This document shows positions 57,161-64,000 of a DNA stretch of 64,000 bases, one piece after another; within the stretch, counting starts at the first letter, position 1; every line of letters begins with the position of its first letter. The notes beneath the pieces are model-generated. The model worked only from the letters and a program-made list of their open reading frames with translations. It was not told where the DNA came from and did not search any database. Both the position numbers and the translations under genes were made by a program. The DNA comes from Brachionus plicatilis (taxonomy: Eukaryota; Rotifera; Eurotatoria; Ploima; Brachionidae), in the NCBI GenBank assembly GCA_010279815.1, contig QEOQ01000444.1:310001-374000 (forward strand), given 5' to 3'.

Positions 57161-57246
57161 TTTTATTTATTTATTTATTAAAAATATAGTTAGGGAAATA
57201 TCCAGGCAGGTTGGGTTGGAACTTAGTCCTTCCTTTTAGCCTAATG
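57161..57246 (-). mobile_element. LINE 3' end fragment with TAAA tail
   Basis: Reverse complement reads AAGGAAGGACTAAGTTCCAA, then CTAACTATATTTTTAATAAATAAA. The same 3' end occurs at 59472-59548 in the other orientation. Both are heavily 5'-truncated copies of one LINE family. Confidence 0.6.
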
Positions 57247-57383
57247 ATAAGTCTTTTTATTATATTTTAACTTATTTTAATTTTTCTTTACATTTTTCTT
57301 TTATTTTTTCTATTTTTTTTTATTATTTTTAATCTGAATTCTTTAAATCAGAAGCTTTGGTCATAAATGACCCATTTTCGTCA

Positions 57384-57431
57384 ACAACATAGTGCTGGGT
57401 CACTCTTGACCCAGTTTTCGACGGATAAGGG
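57384..57431. mobile_element. PiggyBac-like terminal sequence next to TTAA
   Basis: Reverse complement reads CCCTTATCCGTCGAAAACTG then GGTCAAGAGTGACCCAGC, immediately beside TTAA (57432-57435). CCC-start ends with a GGGTCA/TGACCC inner palindrome beside TTAA resemble piggyBac-type termini as I remember them. No other end was found. Confidence 0.35.
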
Positions 57432-57633
57432 TTAAAAAAAGATATTGTTATTGTTAAAACGTATGTTAATTACTCAACTATTATGTAAATGAATATCAAA
57501 ATTTACATAATAATAATAATAATAATAATACAAAATTTACATAATAATAGTTATCTTTTTTTTGAGAGTATTTTTTATTAAATTTTTTTTTTTTTTTGTT
57601 AAAATTTGATACTTATTAATATTACTCGAATGA

Positions 57634-57837
57634 TTGTTTTGTTCAATAGATCATGATTATTTACCTTTAATCCTTTGTTATTATTCAATCGGGGGTTCTC
57701 CTTTTAATCCTGATGCACTTGATGAATCACTTTTTATCCAAGTTGCTCAAACTGAAAATCAATGGGTCATCATTTCAAATTATAATCCAAGTGAGCCTTC
57801 TTGTTCAAATAATTGGTACATTTACGATAGCTAAAAT
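57634..57837 (+). pseudogene. Ulp1-like peptidase fragment, second copy
   Basis: Plus-strand frame nearly identical in protein to 55268-55470: FNPDALDESLFIQVAQTE then NQWVIISNYNPSEPSCSNNW and YIYDS, then a stop. The putative catalytic His of NHW is Gln here. It lies just left of MULE copy 2 and, with the matching terminal sequence at 58846-58990, suggests that MULE copy 2 inserted into this second peptidase-bearing element. Confidence 0.45.
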
Positions 57838-57857
57838 AATACCGGTTACTTTTTATA

Positions 57858-58775
57858 GGCACTAAATTTCTACTTCACCAAAATAAATCACCAAAAAAAT
57901 AATAAAAAATGAACCAAATAAATATATTTTTCACCAAATTTATTAATTATTTTAAACCAAAAAAATATCTATTTCAACCAAAATAATAGTTTTTATCACC
58001 AATAATAATACAAATCAAACCAAAAATAATTACTGAACTATCAAGGCTTGTTTTGACTTTGCAGGTCTTCCAGGTTTTCTTTTTTCGCCGATAGGAATAT
58101 TTTTCGCTGATAATGGTATTTCACATCCAGGAATATTTGGAATTTTTGATATGCCAATCAAGTGCTTGCAAATGTTTTTCTTGATGTACCATCTACATGA
58201 ACCATCCATTATACCAGCATTATATGGTATAATGCTTGCGTTGTTTTCTCCAATTGCCTATTTTATTAAGATCTTCCAAAGCTTCATCAAATAATTGATA
58301 ATTGTTGTGCACGTGACCTTTGCTTCTTTTCCTTTTTCTGTGCAATGTTTCAGATTCAATATCCGAATCTACATCATCACTAGTATCTTGATAAACAAAT
58401 ACGTTTTCACTTGATGACGATACTGTGTTATCTTGAATTAATGTTGTTGCCATCGTATCGATTGAGTTTCAATTGATTTTTTAAGGATTTGCGGTAAATA
58501 ATATTATGAAAAATACTATTTATAATATTTTTGGGGAATAAAAAATTGAATTGGTGAAGTATAAATTAATTTGGTTTAGAAACCTATTTTGAATTGGTAG
58601 TTTGATTTGCACAGGTAATTGTGATTTTTTGGTGTCAATTAAGAATAAATTTGCGGCAAAATACACGAATTAATTTTGGTAATCAAGTTTCGCCTTAGAT
58701 TATATTTTTTTGATGACATTCTTTATTTTTTTGGTAAAAAAAAAAAATATTATTGGTGAACGATAATTGTATACC
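57858..58775 (-). mobile_element. MULE-type transposon, internally deleted, copy 2
   Basis: 918 bp, reverse orientation to copy 1 (32396-34037). Ends GGCACTAAATTTCTACTTCACC and GGTATACAATTATCG (reverse complement of the right end). Flanks CTTTTTATA and CTTTTTAAA (57849-57857 and 58776-58784) are a 9-bp duplication with one mismatch. It lacks the nested MITE of copy 1, which defines that insertion exactly. Confidence 0.85.
58031..58453 (-). pseudogene. MULE transposase remnant, copy 2
   Basis: The N-terminal frame (58220-58453) starts [17 protein letters not shown] and contains RKRKRSKGH, matching copy 1. The C-terminal frame (to 58031) reads [18 protein letters not shown] then [19 protein letters not shown]. 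The SWIM finger has Trp in place of its second Cys, as in copy 1, so the change predates the split of the copies. The catalytic core is deleted. Confidence 0.7.
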
Positions 58776-58845
58776 CTTTTTAAACATTTTAAAATTTAGT
58801 AAAAAGAATGAATGATTGGGCTAAATTTATCAATTTTAATCATAT

Positions 58846-58990
58846 TCCAGGGAGATAGTCAAGATTTTCAGAATCAAAATTATCATAGCAAAACTCTCAG
58901 AAATCAAAATTGTTAAAAGGTAAAAAAAATCAAAATTATCAGAAATAAAAATGTCAAACCAATCCTGATTTTTGCTTTTAATTAAATTAT
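58846..58990. repeat. Terminal region of the peptidase-bearing MULE family
   Basis: Starts GGGAGATAGTCAAGATTTTCAG and contains ATGTCAAACCAATCCTGATT, both also found (inverted) in the right end of the element at 55158-56144 and its flank. Probably the end of the second copy whose coding fragment is at 57634. Confidence 0.55.
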
Positions 58991-59471
58991 TATTAAAGCT
59001 ATAAAATTCATTTAAAGGAACAAAAAAAGACATATAATTATACTTAACTAAAATGTTATTTTTGTAAAATTTTTTTGTTAAAAATGGGGAGCATGAATTT
59101 TTCAGGAAATGGTTAAAACTCGTTGTCTAAAGTAAAAAAGTCTAATAAAGATAATTCAATTGGTAAATAAAATTCAACAATTAAAACTAATAAAAAAAGA
59201 ACTTTTTAATTAAATGTATGATTATATATGATTATAATGTTGTAAATCAAATCGGCGATTTGAACAAATTATTCGATTTATTTTGATTTAAATTTTTAAA
59301 AAAATTTGGATTCAAATTTAAATTAAAAAAATATTTAAACTTCAAAATAAACTTATATAGTTCTAAATTCTTTTCAAATTATGTTTTAATTAAAATCACT
59401 GAAAAATTTAAAATTTAACTTTAATCTAATTTAACATTTTGGTTAAAATTATTTAGTCTCAAAAATGTTTT

Positions 59472-59548
59472 GCTTGTGGCTGAAAGGAAGGACTAAGCTT
59501 CCATTCCAACCGGTCAAGGCTTTGCCGAACTATATTTTAAATAATAAA
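59472..59548 (+). mobile_element. LINE 3' end fragment with TAAA tail
   Basis: GAAAGGAAGGACTAAGCTTCC, then CCGAACTATATTTTAAATAATAAATAAA. Same family as 57161-57246. Confidence 0.55.
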
Positions 59549-60144
59549 TAAAATATTCAACAGTGAAATATCAGCATTTTTATTTACCTTAATTACAATC
59601 ACTATCTTTAATTGAATGATTGTGGACAAGAGATCTTTTAATGTATTGCTTTTTGTTTTTATCTTGGAGTAAAGGGTGCTTGTAAAAAATCTTGAGTTTG
59701 ACTCATTTTTAAAAATATAAATTAATTTTTAATAAGATACAAAATAATATTTATAAATTATTTCAAAAGACCTTGAACTAATTGGAAAAAGAAAAAAATG
59801 GAAAAAACTTATTTATTTATTTTTAGAATATTTATTATGAATAATTTGTTAATTACGTTTTAAATTAATACTCTTATAATAAAGACCATCAATATAAATT
59901 TAAATTTTCGTTTTGATTTTCAAATAAAAGCCTTTTCAAATTCTAAATTGAATTGAATTATGATTCAAATTTGAATTCAAATGAAATTTATTTACAATAC
60001 TTAACGATTATAATGAAATCATTTTTTTGTTGAGCTTTTTTCCATTCGAATAAAGAAAAAATAATAATTCTTTTAAAAAAAATTAAAGTTTAGTGATGGC
60101 AGCAACAGTTCTGTATTGAATTTTAATCATTTTCAAGTTCTCGT
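59549..60144. other. Gene-free spacer
   Basis: No gene recognised. Confidence 0.4.
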
Positions 60145-60150
60145 TTTATT
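60145..60150 (-). terminator. Poly(A) signal of the methyltransferase gene
   Basis: AATAAA on the minus strand about 11 bases after the stop codon of the gene ending at 60161. In AT-rich DNA the word is common, so its value lies in the position only. Confidence 0.4.
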
Positions 60151-60160
60151 TTAAATTTCG

Positions 60161-62506
60161 TTAAAATTTCTTGTCAATTGCACATACTGTTTTAGTATTC
60201 AATAAATCATCAATTTTTTTCTCATAATAAATGTCAGTAAATAAAAGCGAATATTTTTTTTTGTCAAACTGCACAATTATTCGCTTATTTTTTGAATTTA
60301 AATAAATACTCAAATTTTGTATCATTTCTTGAACTTTGTTAAAAGCCGGTCTTATTTTTCCTACACTCAAAACCGAAAATATTTTATCTAGATTATTTAG
60401 ATATAATTCAAATATGTAAACTTCACATCTACAATCATAGCAAAAATCAATTCCTAATTCTCTCACATTGTGCTCATAAGTCAAAGTTCTCTCTACGCAA
60501 TTAAATCTATACAACTGATTTTTGTAGTTTTTGTAAAAATACTTTTTTGGCTTTGAATTTTCGCAAACAATCAAATTGGTGTCCAGTGATGATCTATGAG
60601 ACCAGGGTTTCAAAAAAATTCTACCATCAAAGTACTCAAATTCATTTGTTGAAGAATTTGGAACTGTAAACCTAAGCATACTTAAATGAGATTTAAGCAG
60701 ACAATGAACACTTTTTTGCAGGCTCAAGTCCTCTCTATCTAGCTTTGAGGTTTCAATTGATTTAAAATTTCCTGTTCGTTTAATGTTACTAATAAAAAGA
60801 CGAATCCAATCATCATAGTCTTTTCTAAGGTCTAAAGCAATGTTCTCAGTCAGACATTCTTGTCTTATGTCAATCATTTCTGATTGTTCGATGTCAAATT
60901 TTTTCGGATCATAAAGAACAAATTTTATAAAAGGAAACATCATTTGAAGTTTATCTAATCGCTTACTAGCTGCTGAGCCAGCGTAAAAGCACACTATTTT
61001 CTTGTTTTTAGTGACGTTTTTTTCTTTAATCAAATAAAGACAGGCTTCGAGCAAAAATTCAATTTCACATAATCTCATGCTTCTTTCCTTATAGAAAACA
61101 GTGGTCGAGTCAGTTGATATAAATTTTGGTTTAAGCATTTGCGGATAGTCATCAGTCAAAAGCCTAAAGTTTTCAAAATTTACATTTTTTACTAGTTGTG
61201 AAAATTTAGTATTTTGTAAAGTATGAGGCGATTTGCACATTTTTTTATGCAATTCCAATTTTTCTTTGCTGTCGTCTTCATCAGACGATGAGTTGGAATT
61301 GTTTGTTGCTGGCTTCACAATGCTATCTCGACTAAATAGCCTTTTCAAATCGGCTTTGTAAAAAATCTCGCTAAAAGAAACACTGTACCAAAATTGTTCA
61401 CCGTTCAAAGTGATTGTCAATTCATCTCTTTTTTTATCAGCGTTCAAATTTGAATTTATTTCACCTATGACATGTTCAATTTTTTTCAAATCAAATAAAT
61501 ATGTTAAAAAACAATTAAAAAATTCTATCATTTTGAACCTAATTTTAAAGTATTCTTCCAGAATAAAAACTTCAGTTCTACAATCATAGCAATGATCAAT
61601 ACCTGGGGCATTCACATGGTGTCTGTATCCACAAACACGCTCCACTGTATTAAATCTGAACAATTTATCTTCATAATCAACACAATCGTAGCTCTTAATG
61701 GATGCTTTTTTGTCCACAATCAACCTTGTTTCGCTTGATGTTTTACCTTGCCATGTTTGAAGGTAAATTTTTCCCTGCAAATAGTCAACGCTGGTCTTAG
61801 CACACTTATCGTTTCCAACATAAGGCAGCCTAAATTTTAACATAGACTTGAAGGGCTGTAAAATATGATGCCAGTTCATTTGGTCCAGCATGTCCTGTTC
61901 AACCTTGAGCTCAGTGTCGGCTCTTGTCAAAATTCTATAGTTGGCAGTGCGAATGTCCGACACGAAAAGAATTTCATGTGTGGGATACCTATTGCGGATT
62001 GATTCAGCCATTTTGTCCGTAAAGCATTCATTAATCAGCTCATATTTTATGTTTCTATTTATTTTTGAGCTATCAATTTTGAATTTAGCTGGATCTACAA
62101 GAATGTAATTTTCAATGAATGGAAACATGTTCATTAGTACGGCCATGTGGATGCCGGGCGCTGCTCCAGCGTAGACAAAAATGAATTTTTCTCTATTCTC
62201 TCTCTCAATTGTTTCATTTAGGCACAATGTTAAAAACTCAATTTCCGATAAAAGGAGCTTTCGCTGGCCAAAATGAAAAGTGCTCTTGTCTTCGTTTTTT
62301 CTTCTTCTGTACTTTTCGCTTGTGGATCTTTCGTCAATAATTCTGTTTTTGGCCGAAAACTGCTCTTCTGAATAATAAAAGTTTTTGTTTTGCAAACAAT
62401 GTGGATTAAAAAACTTTTCATTTTGCTCACTTAATTCAAAGTTGTGTCGAGTTTTTTTATTTTTTTCATCATTCGCATCACTAAAAATTTCTTTTCTTTT
62501 CGGCAT
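60161..62506 (-). CDS. Tandem VP39-like cap 2'-O-methyltransferase, second domain degenerate
   Basis: 781 residues, one uninterrupted exon from ATG 62506. Two homologous halves: domain 1 about 75-385, domain 2 about 465-765, joined by a Ser/Asp-rich linker (400-415). Each resembles the poxvirus-type VP39 family (mRNA cap ribose 2'-O-methyltransferase and poly(A) polymerase stimulatory subunit; also in other large DNA viruses). Domain 1 keeps the SAM-binding motif AGAAPGIH (113-120) and a complete K-D-K-E set: K83, D184 (FVSDIRT), K224 (MLKFRLP), E259 (SSETRLIV). In domain 2 the aligned residues are S476, N574, R612 and D642, and the SAM motif is AGSAASKR, so it is predicted inactive. Both halves share GIDxCYDCRxEV (302-313, 685-696) and FNxVER. 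The basic N-terminus (PKRK, KKTR) suggests nuclear location. Intronless unlike its neighbours; capture from a virus or a retrocopy is possible. Confidence 0.85.
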   Translation of the reverse strand: MPKRKEIFSDANDEKNKKTRHNFELSEQNEKFFNPHCLQNKNFYYSEEQFSAKNRIIDERSTSEKYRRRKNEDKSTFHFGQRKLLLSEIEFLTLCLNETIERENREKFIFVYAGAAPGIHMAVLMNMFPFIENYILVDPAKFKIDSSKINRNIKYELINECFTDKMAESIRNRYPTHEILFVSDIRTANYRILTRADTELKVEQDMLDQMNWHHILQPFKSMLKFRLPYVGNDKCAKTSVDYLQGKIYLQTWQGKTSSETRLIVDKKASIKSYDCVDYEDKLFRFNTVERVCGYRHHVNAPGIDHCYDCRTEVFILEEYFKIRFKMIEFFNCFLTYLFDLKKIEHVIGEINSNLNADKKRDELTITLNGEQFWYSVSFSEIFYKADLKRLFSRDSIVKPATNNSNSSSDEDDSKEKLELHKKMCKSPHTLQNTKFSQLVKNVNFENFRLLTDDYPQMLKPKFISTDSTTVFYKERSMRLCEIEFLLEACLYLIKEKNVTKNKKIVCFYAGSAASKRLDKLQMMFPFIKFVLYDPKKFDIEQSEMIDIRQECLTENIALDLRKDYDDWIRLFISNIKRTGNFKSIETSKLDREDLSLQKSVHCLLKSHLSMLRFTVPNSSTNEFEYFDGRIFLKPWSHRSSLDTNLIVCENSKPKKYFYKNYKNQLYRFNCVERTLTYEHNVRELGIDFCYDCRCEVYIFELYLNNLDKIFSVLSVGKIRPAFNKVQEMIQNLSIYLNSKNKRIIVQFDKKKYSLLFTDIYYEKKIDDLLNTKTVCAIDKKF

Positions 62507-62583
62507 CTTTTAACGATAAAATGTTTGCTCATGAAATTTAAAAATTAAAGCTGTGTCCTACAGCGATTAAAAAAGTATATATA
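62507..62583 (-). promoter_or_regulatory. Leader and TATA-like box of the methyltransferase gene
   Basis: TATATATA at 62576-62583 lies 70 bases upstream of the ATG on the minus strand, followed by a less AT-rich patch (CGCTGTAGGACACAGC, a short inverted repeat) that could include the transcription start. Confidence 0.4.
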
Positions 62584-63299
62584 GAAAATAAATATTTATT
62601 TTATCTTGTCTCTTTTTTAATTAAGAGCTAAAATTTTGAATTTGTAGATAAATTTTTTTTTTTCAATATTTTTTATTTTCTTAGAAAATGAACTATTTAT
62701 TTGATTCGCCTAATATAATGCAACAAATGAAGCTTATTGTCTCGAAATTATATTTTAAACTAATATAATATAATAGAATAATAGATAAAAAATCACAAGT
62801 ATTTTATTGGGTCTTGTGATCATAACAAGAAGAATGCGAAAAAAATGATAAAAAAATTAGCTAAATAATTAAAATTTCATTTTTTTTTATGCAGCAAATG
62901 TTTTTATTCAATTCAAAATTTTGGCTTTGTCAAGATTGAGGACTCTAAGTAATCAATCTGGTTACTTCTAGCAATAAATGCCATTCCAAATAGCATTTAT
63001 TGTTGAAATACGGATATTTTTTTTTGAGAAAAAAAATTTATCAAAATTTTCCTTCACAAATTTATTACGAGAATAGCACTTTTAAAATAGCATTGCCTAA
63101 TTCTATCAATATACTATGTATTTTACGTTAATTTACTTTATTTTGCCAATTAATATTCCAAATTACACCAAAAACTACGCAAAATATTTTACTTTTTGGT
63201 CCTTTTTGTTTCACCTTAATTATCGTATTTTAACGAAAATTTAGGTAAAACTATGCATAAACCATGCGTCATACACACTGTAAAATTGGTAATCTGTAA
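62584..63299. other. Gene-free spacer
   Basis: No gene seen. An ACGTTAATTTAC-type patch lies near 63120-63250. Confidence 0.4.
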
Positions 63300-63770
63300 A
63301 TTAATGTCAAATGATTCTAATGTCAAAAAAAAAGAATGCCAAAATATTTTATTGTCAAAAAATAATTTAAGAAAATAATGCTAAATTGAATTATTGCTAA
63401 TATTCAAAATAAGAAAATAAAGTCCAAAAAATTTAATGATAAAGTAATCTAATTCCATTTTAAAAAAATGATAAAAAAATCAATTTTAAGAAAAAATAAA
63501 AGCAAATAAGAAATTCTAAAGATAACTCTGAGTCTCACCGTATTTGTGCAATCCATGAACCACTCTTCACTATCGCTCATTATTTTTAAGCATTGGTCGT
63601 CCAGAAAAATAATGATTTTTTTTATCTGGACTTTTGTTGACATAGCTCAAAAATTGATTTTTGTCAGTTGTAAGTGAATACTCACCATCAATTACAAGCT
63701 CAGCAAAGACGTTTGAAAATTTGGAATTGTAGGAAATTTTTTTCCTCTTTTTAATGGAGCGTGTTAGCAA
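63300..63770 (-). pseudogene. MULE transposase remnant
   Basis: Two minus-strand frames in shifted phase: 63570-63770 (LTRSIKKRKKISYNSKFSN then HYFSGRPMLKN) and 63449-63643, where QCLKIMSDSEEWFMDCTN resembles the stretch leading to the first catalytic Asp of MULE transposases (usually W-F-x-D-G-T-F). The DGTF motif is damaged. AATGTCAAA repeats at 63300-63360 resemble MULE subterminal repeats in this window. Confidence 0.4.
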
Positions 63771-63779
63771 TTCTTTTGA

Positions 63780-64000
63780 ATGGGGGAAAGTTGGCCGCAG
63801 TCATTTTTTTGGAACTATTTGTTCTACCAATTGACTTTGAGTATTGTTGTAACATTTTTTTATTTATTTTGTTATGTCTCCTGTAACCTCTTTTTTTAGA
63901 TCTTGAGATGATTTGAGTAAAACGATCTCGGAGTCTGTCAACGAATCATGGTAATACTTTCCATTTTGCTTCACTACTTTTATTCTGTTTAATACGAATA
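63780..64000 (-). other. Unassigned open reading at the window edge
   Basis: Minus-strand sequence entering from beyond the window is open in two frames. One reads RIKVVKQNGKYYHDSLTDSE then IVLLKSSQDLKKEV before a stop at about 63870; the other stays open further. It could be the 3' end of a gene or the first part of the MULE protein that follows. I do not recognise either. Confidence 0.25.

Overview
The window is animal nuclear DNA. It is very A+T-rich by eye, its genes are split by short GT-AG introns (about 50 bases where no transposon has landed), and it carries animal gene families (alpha-carbonic anhydrase, TRPC channel, PLAC8, APMAP/strictosidine-synthase-like) in a sea of LINE, hAT, MULE, Tc1/mariner and pogo remains. 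Base composition, short introns and the transposon mix fit a small invertebrate, with a monogonont rotifer of the Brachionus type as my best guess. That assignment is inference; no marker gene here proves it. No rRNA, tRNA or CRISPR was found.

Layout. 1-2.9 kb: dispersed repeats and a foldback element holding a scrap of coding sequence. 2.9-8.5 kb: an alpha-carbonic anhydrase with a predicted acylated N-terminus, its second intron swollen by repeats. 8.8-9.7 kb: an internally deleted hAT transposon with an 8-bp target duplication. 11.5-26.8 kb: three copies of a four-exon PLAC8-family gene (two minus, one plus). Between the first two lies an apparently full-length two-ORF LINE flanked by a perfect 87-bp target duplication; its ORF1 and ORF2 share a frame and are separated by one TGA. 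28.7-44.3 kb: a TRPC-type channel gene reconstructed in seven exons (1028 residues). Its two large introns hold a pogo-like element, MULEs, a truncated LINE, a mariner-like element and hAT MITEs, several nested. 44.9-48.3 kb: a retroposon tail, a decayed transposase, and two minisatellite arrays in inverted orientation. 48.8-50 kb: an APMAP-like gene on the minus strand lacking only its first exon(s). 50-60 kb: mostly gene-free sequence with MULE remains, two of them with a Ulp1-like peptidase fragment. 60.2-62.5 kb: an intronless 781-residue gene encoding two tandem domains of the VP39-like cap 2'-O-methyltransferase family, the first with all catalytic residues and the second with all four replaced. 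63.3-64 kb: MULE remains and an unassigned reading frame.

The cellular genes share no obvious pathway and there is no operon-like arrangement. The most unusual gene is the tandem active-plus-degenerate methyltransferase. The next most interesting items are the possible stop-codon readthrough in the LINE, the PLAC8 triplication, and MULE elements with a peptidase module. All statements come from reading by eye; similarity to families is from recognised motifs, and no database search was run.
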